A stretch of DNA of 64,000 bases. Source: Thermodesulfobacterium sp. (GTDB lineage: Bacteria > Desulfobacterota > Thermodesulfobacteria > Thermodesulfobacteriales > Thermodesulfobacteriaceae). Positions 7,668-16,223 of this stretch are shown piece after piece; the stretch's first letter is position 1, and every line of letters begins with the position of its first letter. Where the stretch lies: assembly GCA_017656385.1 (NCBI GenBank), contig JACDNX010000003.1:124001-188000 (forward strand). The letters are read 5' to 3'. A model generated the notes under the pieces. That model was not told where the DNA came from and did not search any database. It was given only the letters and a program-made list of their open reading frames with translations. A program made the position numbers and the translations under genes.

Positions 7668-9473
7668 ATGAAAATACTGCTTCTCACCGAAAAGCCTTCT
7701 CAGGGAATGGACTTTGTCAGGGCTCTTCCTGACAGGTTTCAGAAGAAAGACGGTTACTGTGAAGGAAGTAAGTACATTGTCACTTGGGCTTACGGTCATC
7801 TTTTTGAGATAGACACTGAAGAAATAGCAGGCAAGAAGTGGAGGTTTGATGCACTTCCAGTTTTTCCGAAGGTTTTTAAATACAAGGTTATCAGGGGAGT
7901 GGGAAAGCAGTTCAAAGTTATAAAAAGTCTTCTCAGGAGAAAAGATGTAAGCAAAGTGTATATATGCGGGGACCCGGGTAGAGAGGGCGAATTGATCGCA
8001 AGGCTCATTCTTCAGCAGGCAGGCTGGAAGGACTGGAGCAGGGTTTACAGGTTTTGGACGAGTGAAGCTTTAACGAAAGATGTTATTTTGAGAGAGATAG
8101 AAAGAGTTAAGCCTGCATCTCAGTTTGACAGTCTTTACTACTCTGCTCTTGCAAGACAGCATGCGGATTGGCTTGTTGGTATAAACGGGACGAGGGCTTT
8201 AACGCTTAAGGTAAACGATAGAACTGTGTGGAGTCTGGGAAGAGTGCAAACTCCTTTGCTTTATCTCATAGTGCAGAGAGAGAAAGAGATAGAAAATTTT
8301 AAGCCCACTCCTTACGGCATAGTTTATGCGGTTTTTGAAAAAGACGGCAAGAAATTCAAAGCTTACTTACAGTTGAAAAAGGAAGAAATAAAAAGGCTTA
8401 AGAGTGAAAGCAGGGTAGATGATGAAGACGAAGAAGAAAACAAAAAAGATGAAGGAGCAAGGTTAAAGGTAGAGACTGCTTTTAAAATTGCTAAAGAGTT
8501 AAGCAGGGAAAAGTTTGGTTATGTGATAGACATTAAAAAAAGCAAAAAATCAGAAAAACCTCCTTTACTTCACTCTTTGACTTCTCTTCAGAGAGAGGCA
8601 AACAGGCTATATGGATATAGTGCAGAAAAGGTTTTACAGGTTGCTCAGGATTTATACGAAGCGAAGCTGATTTCTTATCCACGAACTGACGCTCGGCATC
8701 TTGCGGAATCTTCAAAGGAGCTTGTCAAGAAAGTTTTAAGGAAACTTGGTAGAGAAGATTTAATTCCTGCGGTAGATAAGGTTGGGAAGAGGGTTTTTGA
8801 CGACAGAAAGCTAACTGATCACTTTGCTTTGATTCCGATGGACAAGTTTGAGAAGAAGCCATCTTTTAAAGCGGAACACGAGAAAGTTTACGGGTTAATC
8901 TGGAGAAAGTTCGTAGGAGCATTCATGCCTGATTACGTGTATGAAGTGACGGAGGTAATTTTAAGGCTTGGCAATTACAGGTTTCTGGCAAGAGGGAAGA
9001 GAGAAATCCAGCCTGGCTGGATGGAGCTATACAGGGAACAACGCAGAAAAGAAAGTTTTCTCCCCAAGTTAGCAGAAAAAGAAAAGGTTAAAGTTAATGA
9101 AGTAAAAGCTGAAAAAAGAAAAACTTCTCCACCTTCAAGATACACGGAGGGCATGCTTTTAAAGAAGATGGAAAAGCTTGGACTGGGGACTCCTGCTACG
9201 AGGGCATCTATCATAGAAACGCTGAAAAAACGAAAGTACGTGATTAGCAGCAAGAAGAGCTTTAAGCCGACAGAGAAAGGCAGAAAGCTTGTAGAGAAGT
9301 GTAACGGACTTCCAATTCTCAACGTTGAAATGACTTCAGAGTGGGAGAAAGCACTCGAGAAAATTTACAGGGAAAACAGAGGGGCTGCGGGGTATGATGC
9401 TTTCATAGGAAGAATAAAAGCTTTTACAAAGGAGCTGGTGGAGGAAATAAAAATTGGATTTAATTTCCGATAA
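7668..9473 (+). CDS. topB: Type IA DNA topoisomerase (topoisomerase III)
   Basis: Single-strand passing topoisomerase that relaxes or decatenates DNA through a 5'-phosphotyrosine intermediate. The Toprim domain is at the N-terminus: catalytic Glu in LLTEKPSQ, and metal-binding GDPGREGELIAR near residues 103-114. The active tyrosine is in ISYPRTDARHL (about residue 338). At 601 aa it has no C-terminal zinc fingers, which fits TopB/TraE-type enzymes carried by conjugative elements. The region around residues 245-265 is a highly charged insert (DDEDEEENKKDE). The likely role is decatenation during element replication or transfer. The ribosome site is good. Confidence 0.93.
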   Translation: MKILLLTEKPSQGMDFVRALPDRFQKKDGYCEGSKYIVTWAYGHLFEIDTEEIAGKKWRFDALPVFPKVFKYKVIRGVGKQFKVIKSLLRRKDVSKVYICGDPGREGELIARLILQQAGWKDWSRVYRFWTSEALTKDVILREIERVKPASQFDSLYYSALARQHADWLVGINGTRALTLKVNDRTVWSLGRVQTPLLYLIVQREKEIENFKPTPYGIVYAVFEKDGKKFKAYLQLKKEEIKRLKSESRVDDEDEEENKKDEGARLKVETAFKIAKELSREKFGYVIDIKKSKKSEKPPLLHSLTSLQREANRLYGYSAEKVLQVAQDLYEAKLISYPRTDARHLAESSKELVKKVLRKLGREDLIPAVDKVGKRVFDDRKLTDHFALIPMDKFEKKPSFKAEHEKVYGLIWRKFVGAFMPDYVYEVTEVILRLGNYRFLARGKREIQPGWMELYREQRRKESFLPKLAEKEKVKVNEVKAEKRKTSPPSRYTEGMLLKKMEKLGLGTPATRASIIETLKKRKYVISSKKSFKPTEKGRKLVEKCNGLPILNVEMTSEWEKALEKIYRENRGAAGYDAFIGRIKAFTKELVEEIKIGFNFR

Positions 9474-9594
9474 AGTAGAGATTTTAATTCTTTTGTAATA
9501 GGTAAAAGAAATAATGTTCTATGAATAAGATAAATTGCTGAAGCCAATTTCATGAAATCTTTGATTTCATTTTTATCCGCTGTTAGGAAAAGTT

Positions 9595-9957
9595 CTAATC
9601 AATACTACCTTCTTCCAGAAGATCTTTTAAATCTATGTTAGAATATCCTATCCTAAACACTGGCTTAGCATAGGGTACATATCGTGTATATTTTACATAT
9701 TTAGCATATTTTGCATACTTAGCAGGTTCTGCATAGGTTGCAACAGGGCATTTACTTTGAATGAATCCAACTCTTAATCCATATAAATCATAGATGATCC
9801 CATCTACAAACCATCCAAGGTGTTTACCGTTCCATCCATAAACTTTATCTTCATATAAATAAGCAACTGCACGTCCATCCCAAAGATAGATAGTTTCTCC
9901 ATCATCTGCTATATAAGCCACAGGTTTTCCGTCTTTATTATAAAGAGTAATTTCCAT
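9595..9957 (-). CDS. 4-fold beta flower-like small protein with KYAKY repeats
   Basis: 120-aa protein of short repeated beta-hairpins: 'NKDGKPVAYI', 'WDGRAVAYLYED', 'WNGKHLGWFVDG', 'DLYGLRVGFIQ'. Each blade has an x-x-G-(K/R)-x-V/L-G/A-(Y/W/F) pattern, as in the 4-fold beta flower family. Residues about 77-100 form a Tyr/Lys-rich tail of near repeats (AKYAKYAKYVKYTRYVPYAK) that is unusual. The start at 9957 is preferred because AAGGAGG lies 7 nt upstream; the upstream ATG at 9963 is too close. Function unknown. Confidence 0.7.
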   Translation of the reverse strand: MEITLYNKDGKPVAYIADDGETIYLWDGRAVAYLYEDKVYGWNGKHLGWFVDGIIYDLYGLRVGFIQSKCPVATYAEPAKYAKYAKYVKYTRYVPYAKPVFRIGYSNIDLKDLLEEGSID

Positions 9958-9984
9958 CTTCATACCTCCTTTTTAGAATTTTAC

Positions 9985-10117
9985 CTAACATTCCGGGGAT
10001 ATGTGAAGTTTGCGGAGCGTGAGCGGAGCAAATTTGGGCGAGCGTTAGCGAGCCACATATCCTCCTGTTAAGTGACCCTGATAGGGGCAAGGTGCGAAGC
10101 ACCGCAGAGTTACCTGC
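9985..10117 (+). repeat. Multi-hairpin structured repeat, copy A
   Basis: GC-richer island between two AT-rich minus-strand genes. On the plus strand it can fold into a three-way junction: outer stem GATATGTG/CACATATC (9998-10005 / 10054-10061), arm TTTGC...GCAAA (10009-10032) and arm GGCGAGC...GCGAGCC (10037-10054). Three more hairpins follow: CCC-TGATA-GGG, GGTGC-GAA-GCACC and GCAG...CTGC around AGAGTT. The copy at 49991-50124 lies in the opposite orientation and keeps the same layout with different arm sequences. It could be a structured RNA or a palindromic mobile repeat. Confidence 0.6.
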
Positions 10118-10166
10118 ATTTTCTCCTAATTTTACGCAGTCTTTGGTCATATATACTTTCTGTTTT

Positions 10167-12770
10167 TTATAAATTATGATTTTCCATAATTCTTTTGGCA
10201 TCTTCTCTAATTTTCTTCCAAGCTGCAGAATCTATTCCTTCAGGTGTTTCAGTTAACTCTATAATTTGGTTAATTAAATATATGTTGTTTTTTAGAAGTA
10301 TGTTATATATATCTTGGTTGATTCCCTTGAGGAATTTTATTGAGTTTGTGGCAAGAGCGTTTATTACTCTTATGGCTTCTCGCTGAAATTCTTTCATTTT
10401 TTGAATATCAAAACTTTCCATCTTCAAATCTTCATCCGTTACCATAGCAAGCACTCTCAAGTCTTCTATTCCATTATCATACAGTTTTTTAGCCATATTT
10501 TCATCGATTCCCTCAATTTTTAATAAAGACCGCCAGTTACTACATTCACTTTCTCCGAACAACGCATTACGTAGCTTTACTCGGAAAATCCTACTTAGTG
10601 GATTTTTTGGAGCTACTGATAGTGGGGGTTGATACAATTTTCCCACCAATGGATCCTTTTTTGTGTAGTTTCTTTTGTAAGCGGCAATAGCCGTTACAAT
10701 ATTTGTACCTTCAATATCATAAAATGAATTCTCAGCCCTTGTTGTGCCTTCTTCAATAATTTGTCCAGTATCTGTTTGCATCTTAAATCGTAATTGAAGT
10801 TGGCCATAAATGGCGTTTTCTACTTCATAACTGTTTAAAACATTCTCTAAACAGAGAACAAGAACTACAGGCATTTTAGGATCTACTTTACCTTCTTTAA
10901 GTTGATTCCTAAATTTGCTAAGTAAAACATTTTTAACTTTGCCTCCAGGTATTGCAGTTGGTCCACAGGAAACCTCAACTTCAATTCTTTCTTTAACAAC
11001 AGCTATTTCAATTAAACATTCTTGCCCATTAAATTCAATTTTAGCATCAAGTCTTTTTGGTCTAAGTTCTGGAATATCTGGTTCAATTTTAACTTTAAAA
11101 TGAGGAGCTAATCTTGCTATAACTTCTGCTTCAGCGAGAACTGATTTTGCATTTTCTGGATTCTTGAGTTTTTGTTTTAATTTAGGAATTTTTAGACCAT
11201 ATTCATCCAATGTTTTAAATACTTGTTCCCAATATAGTTGTGCACTTAAGGTATGGACAAGCTGTTCATATTGCCAAGCTATTTGCAGTTTTTTATTTAC
11301 ATCTTTTTCTAACTCTATTTTTTTAGATAACTCGCTTATTTTTTCATAATCTACTTTTTCACTATAGATATAAGCCAATAAATGTGGGCGTCTGGAGTTC
11401 GCAATTTTAATCAACCAATCATCACCAATAGCTTTGCTTAAGTATGGATAATTTTTTAGATTTTCTCTTAAAATTTCAGTATTTATTCGAGCTGGTGGAT
11501 GTAAAAGATTTTTAACAACATATAAAGCCTTAACTGTCGATTCCTTATACTCTGCACCTTCGTGAGTATCCTTACCAAGATTTATTTTCTTAGTCTCTTT
11601 TTCATAGTCTATTCCTTCTTTACTTGCAAATTCCTTTACAAGAGTTATAGCTTCGTCTCGGATCGTAGAAGGTTTATAGTTCATTAAATCTGTTAAAATT
11701 TCTCCCAGAGAACGAAGTATAATTTTTCTCTTTCGTTCATCATCTTTCCATTTTTTACACCAGTCCAGCCACTCCTTTTTTGATGGAAAAAACTCCTTTA
11801 AAATATGCTCACCAAAATAAACCATCTTGTAGTTTCTATTATCGATTTCTTCCTCAAGCATTTGGATAACTGCGGAATAATCTTTTTGTATAGCATATAT
11901 CAACATATCTCCAGCAATCCTTACTTTATCACTTTCTCTAATTCTCTCACGTAGTTTATTAATTACATAATCTTTGTCTTCTTCGTAAATTCTGGCTAGC
12001 GCTATATCGATTATTTCGTTTTCAGAATTTTCGGATTCAATTATTTGAACAGCTTTTTTAAGCAAAGAAATTGGAAGTTCTCTCCGAAATAATACATTCT
12101 TGGCATATATAATAGCAGCAAGATAGCCTCGACGTTCAATTTCTCTTTCCAATACTGGTAAAATTGATTCTCTATCAATAAAAAAAGCATCTATGAGACA
12201 CTGAACAAGGATATCTGTATTTTCTTGATCAATATTTTCAACAACTCTTATAAGATTTTCAATAAGAAATTTAGTATGTTCCGTATCACTTTTCGTAGTC
12301 AGAAACTCATGAATTGCAACTAAAGAATGTTTTTGCAAAAATAAATCATTAGATTTTAGATGAGAAATAATTTCATCGTTAATAGCACTATCCTCTAATA
12401 ATTGAGAAATTATAATTCCAGAGCACAGACCATCCCCGATTTTAAGATCAATAATCTTTTTTACGATTTCAACAGTCTTTTTTGGATTATTAGATGCAAC
12501 CCTTTTGATAGGGCTGATGATCATTCCAAATGCAAGATCAAATGCTGTTTTCTCTATTAAACTACATAACAGTTTAACGAAAGTTTCATTACTACTGTAT
12601 AACTTATTAACAATAAACTCAATAGCAGATTCATAGGAAAATGGATTATTTTTAATTATATACTCAAATATTTCAAGTAATTCTTTATCCGACTTCTTTT
12701 CCAAATACTCATCAACTTCTTTCTTTGGTTTAAAACATAAATCTTTAAGTGTATCTATGTTAGTATTCAT
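10167..12770 (-). CDS. Large HEAT-like / PD-(D/E)XK-like / HhH protein
   Basis: 867-aa protein I do not recognise as a named family. Residues 1 to about 400 are alpha-helical repeats with HEAT-like spacing. A region near residues 540-680 looks like a restriction-endonuclease fold (AEAEVIARL, then RLDAKIEFNGQECLIEIAVVKE at about 571-590, with Asp, Glu and a shifted Lys). Residues about 743-780 (IEGIDENMAKKLYDNGIEDL) and the extreme C-terminus look like helix-hairpin-helix DNA-binding motifs. It is probably a DNA-targeting enzyme, possibly defensive. ATG 12770 is preferred (AGAGG upstream); GTG 12812 would add 14 residues. It is the only gene in its operon. Confidence 0.6.
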   Translation of the reverse strand: MNTNIDTLKDLCFKPKKEVDEYLEKKSDKELLEIFEYIIKNNPFSYESAIEFIVNKLYSSNETFVKLLCSLIEKTAFDLAFGMIISPIKRVASNNPKKTVEIVKKIIDLKIGDGLCSGIIISQLLEDSAINDEIISHLKSNDLFLQKHSLVAIHEFLTTKSDTEHTKFLIENLIRVVENIDQENTDILVQCLIDAFFIDRESILPVLEREIERRGYLAAIIYAKNVLFRRELPISLLKKAVQIIESENSENEIIDIALARIYEEDKDYVINKLRERIRESDKVRIAGDMLIYAIQKDYSAVIQMLEEEIDNRNYKMVYFGEHILKEFFPSKKEWLDWCKKWKDDERKRKIILRSLGEILTDLMNYKPSTIRDEAITLVKEFASKEGIDYEKETKKINLGKDTHEGAEYKESTVKALYVVKNLLHPPARINTEILRENLKNYPYLSKAIGDDWLIKIANSRRPHLLAYIYSEKVDYEKISELSKKIELEKDVNKKLQIAWQYEQLVHTLSAQLYWEQVFKTLDEYGLKIPKLKQKLKNPENAKSVLAEAEVIARLAPHFKVKIEPDIPELRPKRLDAKIEFNGQECLIEIAVVKERIEVEVSCGPTAIPGGKVKNVLLSKFRNQLKEGKVDPKMPVVLVLCLENVLNSYEVENAIYGQLQLRFKMQTDTGQIIEEGTTRAENSFYDIEGTNIVTAIAAYKRNYTKKDPLVGKLYQPPLSVAPKNPLSRIFRVKLRNALFGESECSNWRSLLKIEGIDENMAKKLYDNGIEDLRVLAMVTDEDLKMESFDIQKMKEFQREAIRVINALATNSIKFLKGINQDIYNILLKNNIYLINQIIELTETPEGIDSAAWKKIREDAKRIMENHNL

Positions 12771-13039
12771 TTTTATTGACGCCTCTAATATCGGAAACGC
12801 AGATAATTTCACTTAACTCGTTTATATCCGTAACGCGAATATATTTCCTATTTAAGGGTATATAAACAGTATTACGCATATACAAACCTTCGAGTGCAAT
12901 TTTTATATCATTTATTAACAATAACTTATTTTTAAATCACAAAAAGTCAATAGTTTACAATATTTTTTAAACTTATAAACTTTATAGTAACAACGTCAGT
13001 CTTTCACTTCCATTGTTACCCCTTCTCTATTTACTTAAC
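12771..13039. other. Divergent intergenic region
   Basis: 269 bases between a minus-strand and a plus-strand gene, so promoters for both should lie here. It is AT-rich with TATATAAAC-like and TATAGTAAC-like boxes (about 12858 and 12983), but I cannot assign paired -35 and -10 elements with confidence. No ORF or clear repeat. Confidence 0.4.
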
Positions 13040-13822
13040 ATGTTCCTTGATTACAAAATTCAGGAAGCAGTTCAGTTTTTGAAAGAGCATGAACCTCCAG
13101 AGGGCTATATCGTGAAGTTTTCAGGAGGCAAGGACAGTATTGTCGTGTACGACATAGTGAAGAAGGCAGGAGTTAAGCACGAAGTTTACTACAACTTCAC
13201 AACTCTTGATCCCCCAGAGGTTATAGGGTTCATGAAAAGGTATTATCCTGAAGTTAGGTGGATAAAACCGAAGAGGAGTTTCTGGCAGTGGCTTGTGCGG
13301 GCAGGGCTTCCGACGAAGGCAAAGAGGTGGTGCTGCACGAAGCTCAAGCATGCTGCTAATTCAAAAGAAGCGGGAAGAAAGATTGTTGTGGGAGTGAGGG
13401 CTGATGAGTCCTGGAAGAGGGCAAAGAGGGGGCGGATTTCTTACAATCCTGACGGAAGAAACTACGTATATGCTCCGATATTTCACTTCACTGAAGAGGA
13501 TGTATGGGAATACATAGAGAGGTGTAAGCTGCCTTATCCTTCTCTTTATGATGAGGGTTTTAACCGTGTAGCCTGTGTTGTGTGTCCTTTTATCTGCGGA
13601 AATAGGAAGCTTCTTGAGAGGCATAGAGAAAGGTGGGGAAAGTATTATAAAAAGCTTGAGCTCTGCGTTGCGGAATATTTTGAGAGAAAGAAGTCTTTTT
13701 ACGAAAGCATAGGAGTGAGGAGTGCGGAGGAGCTTCTTGAGAAGTGGTATGCAGGAGAAGCGGTTGCCAGACCTGAAGAAGAAAGAGAGGATAGAAATGG
13801 AAGCTTATGGGAAGATTTTTAA
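13040..13822 (+). CDS. Phosphoadenosine-phosphosulfate reductase-family protein
   Basis: Adenine-nucleotide alpha-hydrolase of the PAPS reductase/ATP-sulfurylase superfamily. The PP-loop SGGKDS sits at about residues 28-33, followed by KRWCCTKLKH (a Cys pair as in PAPS/APS reductases and DndC-like proteins), VGVRADES and a C-terminal CVVCPF zinc/Fe-S-like motif. Such genes are common on phages and conjugative elements, where the substrate is usually unknown; assimilatory sulfate reduction seems unlikely for this context. ATG 13040 matches the family start better than TTG 13013. It overlaps the next small gene and runs into rnhA, forming a four-gene operon. Confidence 0.8.
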   Translation: MFLDYKIQEAVQFLKEHEPPEGYIVKFSGGKDSIVVYDIVKKAGVKHEVYYNFTTLDPPEVIGFMKRYYPEVRWIKPKRSFWQWLVRAGLPTKAKRWCCTKLKHAANSKEAGRKIVVGVRADESWKRAKRGRISYNPDGRNYVYAPIFHFTEEDVWEYIERCKLPYPSLYDEGFNRVACVVCPFICGNRKLLERHRERWGKYYKKLELCVAEYFERKKSFYESIGVRSAEELLEKWYAGEAVARPEEEREDRNGSLWEDF

Positions 13823-14045
13823 GAAAGATGAGATTTTCCTTTTGAAAAAGCTTGCGGATAAGTATCACACACTTCCTTTAAGCAAGGAAGAGCTTGCGTG
13901 TGTTTTAAATGGTGCATTTAACAGCGAAAAGGTTTACACATTGCTTTCAAGGGCAGAGAAGATGAAATTGTTTCACAGCACGTTTTTTGCAGGAAGAAAG
14001 CTTGTTTATCTGGACAGCAGAAAGCTAAAGGTTAAACCTTCATAA
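13797..14045 (+). CDS. Small hypothetical protein
   Basis: 82 aa, basic and mostly helical; not recognised. The ATG at 13797 follows AGAGAGGA and overlaps the 3' end of the PAPS-reductase-like gene by 26 nt, so translation is probably coupled. The part 'KLADKYHTLPLSKEELACVLNGAFNSEKVYTLL' looks like a small helical, possibly winged-helix, segment, but this is weak. rnhA starts 16 nt downstream. Confidence 0.6.
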   Translation: MEAYGKIFKKDEIFLLKKLADKYHTLPLSKEELACVLNGAFNSEKVYTLLSRAEKMKLFHSTFFAGRKLVYLDSRKLKVKPS

Positions 14046-14060
14046 AAAAGGAGGTACTCC

Positions 14061-14504
14061 ATGTTAAGGGTTGTATTTTACACAGACGGTTCTTGTTTGG
14101 GCAATCCCGGGGTAATGGGAGCGGGTATAGTGGCATTTTATGGAAACGTAAAAAAGGAGTATTCCATTTCGCTTGGAGAAGGGAGCAACAATCGTGCTGA
14201 GCTTTTAGCGATTCTTTATGCTCTTAAAACATTAAAACATCCGGAGAAGTCGCACGTAACTGTTTATTCAGATTCTCAGTGGGCAGTTTCTGTTTTAAAT
14301 AGAAGGTTTAAGGCAAGGTTAAATCTTGACATTATTGAGGAGATAAGAAAGCACATGGCAAAAATCAGAAAGATAGAGTTTATCTGGATTAAGGGACACG
14401 CAGGCGACAGATGGAATGAGAGGGCAAACTTTCTGGCACGGAAAGCCGCAAGAAGTTCAAAAGCAGGGATAAAGGCAGAAGCAGGAACAGAGGGAGTGGT
14501 TTAA
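14061..14504 (+). CDS. rnhA: Ribonuclease HI
   Basis: Endonuclease that cuts the RNA strand of RNA-DNA hybrids. The catalytic acid set is visible: YTDGSCLGNPG (Asp8), NNRAELLAIL (Glu46), YSDSQWAV (Asp71) and a C-terminal His/Asp region (IKGHAGDRWNERAN). 147 aa is the normal size, with a short basic/acidic tail. A strong AAAGGAGG site precedes it. On a conjugative element it may remove primers or R-loops; the neighbours offer no specific partner. Confidence 0.93.
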   Translation: MLRVVFYTDGSCLGNPGVMGAGIVAFYGNVKKEYSISLGEGSNNRAELLAILYALKTLKHPEKSHVTVYSDSQWAVSVLNRRFKARLNLDIIEEIRKHMAKIRKIEFIWIKGHAGDRWNERANFLARKAARSSKAGIKAEAGTEGVV

Positions 14505-14936
14505 TTGAAAATTCCTCCAGAGGTTTTAAAAAGATTCAGGTGTTTCAAGCAGAAGGACATAAGGCTTTTCATTCAGAAGGGTCTTATCAGGGGCAGTTTT
14601 GACGAGGAGGACTTAAGAGTTCTCAGGATAATTTCTCAGATATGGAGAAAGCCTCTCTTTTTAAAGAGGCAGCTTTCCTTTTTTTCTTATAGAGACAGAG
14701 TAAAACTTATTGAGACATGTCATTTTAACAAACTTGATTCTTACATTTATTCAAGGATAAAGGAAACATGGGAAAAAGGAGAGAGGGTGAATGTGGATCT
14801 TCTCGTATACGAAGTGATGGCAAGGTTTGGGATAAAGCCCACAAAGAGTGCAGAGGAAATTTTGAAGAGGAAAATAAAGGTAATAAGGAAGCATGTGTGG
14901 GCAATGCTAAAGAAAACCAGATTTTTATATTTTTGA
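14505..14936 (+). CDS. Hypothetical basic protein
   Basis: 143 aa, strongly basic, predicted all-helical, starting with TTG immediately after the rnhA stop. GGGAGTGG lies upstream. No family was recognised. The style (KGLIRGSFDEEDLRVLRII, IKVIRKHVWAML) suggests a nucleic-acid-binding protein, but no motif supports a function. It is the last gene of the operon before a hairpin at 15012. Confidence 0.6.
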   Translation: MKIPPEVLKRFRCFKQKDIRLFIQKGLIRGSFDEEDLRVLRIISQIWRKPLFLKRQLSFFSYRDRVKLIETCHFNKLDSYIYSRIKETWEKGERVNVDLLVYEVMARFGIKPTKSAEEILKRKIKVIRKHVWAMLKKTRFLYF

Positions 14937-15208
14937 CCAAAAAATTTTTAAAGTTACTTTTGGCAACCTTGTTTATCAAATTTGATATATAAACTGTCCG
15001 GGTTTTTTGTGTCAGTGATAAGGACTCTATTACTGATTTTTTTGTCTGTAAAGCTTTAACTTCTGGAAATAAATTTTCAACAGGTGTCAGTAGTGTTTTC
15101 TTTTTTGGAAGTGAAAAAGCAATTTTTAGAAGTTTTTCTTTTATTTTTGTCTGTAATGTTACCAGCCTTGCATTTTTAGAAAGAAAAAATAAAAGCAGGA
15201 GGTGTGTG
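14937..15208. promoter_or_regulatory. Region upstream of parM-like gene with short repeats; candidate centromere
   Basis: 272 non-coding bases. Besides the terminator it contains short direct repeats: GTGTCAGT at about 15009 and 15083, and TTTTTGTCTGTAA at about 15039 and 15155. In ParM systems the centromere (parC) lies just upstream of parM and is built of short repeats, and the promoter sits inside it. The repeats here are few and short, so this is a suggestion only. Confidence 0.35.
15012..15043 (+). terminator. Likely Rho-independent terminator
   Basis: Stem TCAGTGAT / ATTACTGA (one G-U pair) with a 9-nt loop, followed directly by seven T. It ends the operon that contains rnhA. Confidence 0.65.
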
Positions 15209-16183
15209 ATGGAGAGAAATGTATTTGTGGTTGATGGTGGATTCGGTTTTGTTAAGTGGCTGTGGCAGGAAAAGAAAGGAAAGATAAGAAGCTGCTACAA
15301 GAGGCAGGGAGACGGATGGCTCGTGGGAGAGAAGGCACTTCTTGAAACGGGAAGCAGGTATTTGAGGACGGTGGAGGAGCTTGTTGAGATGTATCCCGTT
15401 TTTATCCGTGCCTGTGAGGAGAGAGCGGGAATAAAGGAAAGTGATAAAGACGTGATTGTGGCGGGACTTCCTTATTCTGTTTTTGAGGAAGGAGACGGAC
15501 TTATTGAAAAACTTGAAAATAGGTTGAAGGGTCTCGGGTATGAAGAAACCTTTGTGTTCCCGCAGGGACTTGGTGGGATTAAATGGTTTTTGAAGAATAA
15601 TCCCGGGGTAAGGGGAAACGTTCTCGGAATCGACATTGGGTTCAATACCGTGATAGTGGTTCTTTATTCCGTTGAGGAAAAAGAGATTCTTATAAGCAGG
15701 ACTTATTACAAGAAGGGTATATACGATCTTACCACGTCTCTTCTTCTTCCGAGGATAAAGAAATTTGTGGGGGACAGAACCCTTACGCCCATAGAGCTTA
15801 ATTATCTCATGGAGCACAAGCAGCTTCAGATTGGTTTTGATGCGGTTGATCTTGCTCCTGAGGTTGAAGAATCGGTTGAGGAATACGTGCAGGACTTAAT
15901 TTCGTTCATCATGAACGACATAAAGTCATCTTTCGGAGTTGTGCCTTTTTCCCATGCGGTTTTCATGGGAGGAGGTGCCAGCTGGCTCAGGGGCAAGGTT
16001 GAAGGGAAGAAGGTAAAAATTGTGATTCCTGATGAGCCTGAATTTGCAAACGTTTATGGTTTCAGAGAAAAGGCACTTGAAGCTGCAGGGAGTGAAACTG
16101 AGGAAGAGCTAACAGAGGAAGAAATGTTTGACAGAATGCTTAGTGGTGAGTATGCGAAAGAAATTTTGGGTAAAGAGGAATAA
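15209..16183 (+). CDS. ParM/StbA-like actin-family ATPase
   Basis: Plasmid-segregation type actin homologue, expected to polymerise and push element copies apart. Actin-fold nucleotide motifs are visible: VVDGGFGFVK at the N-terminus (phosphate 1), GIDIGFNTVIV near residue 145 (phosphate 2), and FMGGGASWL near residue 251 (adenosine motif), then EFANVYGF. Length 324 aa fits ParM/Alp proteins. ATG 15209 has AGGAGG 6 nt upstream. The downstream RHH-like gene is a plausible ParR adaptor. It opens the long plus-strand transfer operon. Confidence 0.85.
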   Translation: MERNVFVVDGGFGFVKWLWQEKKGKIRSCYKRQGDGWLVGEKALLETGSRYLRTVEELVEMYPVFIRACEERAGIKESDKDVIVAGLPYSVFEEGDGLIEKLENRLKGLGYEETFVFPQGLGGIKWFLKNNPGVRGNVLGIDIGFNTVIVVLYSVEEKEILISRTYYKKGIYDLTTSLLLPRIKKFVGDRTLTPIELNYLMEHKQLQIGFDAVDLAPEVEESVEEYVQDLISFIMNDIKSSFGVVPFSHAVFMGGGASWLRGKVEGKKVKIVIPDEPEFANVYGFREKALEAAGSETEEELTEEEMFDRMLSGEYAKEILGKEE

Positions 16184-16223
16184 AAAAGTAAGCATTAACA
16201 AAAAAGAAAACAAGGAGGAAAAA

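Noticed and set aside
16128-16223. Longer start for the RHH-like gene
   Set aside because: The extension overlaps parM out of frame and lacks a ribosome site, while GTG 16224 has AAGGAGG at good spacing.
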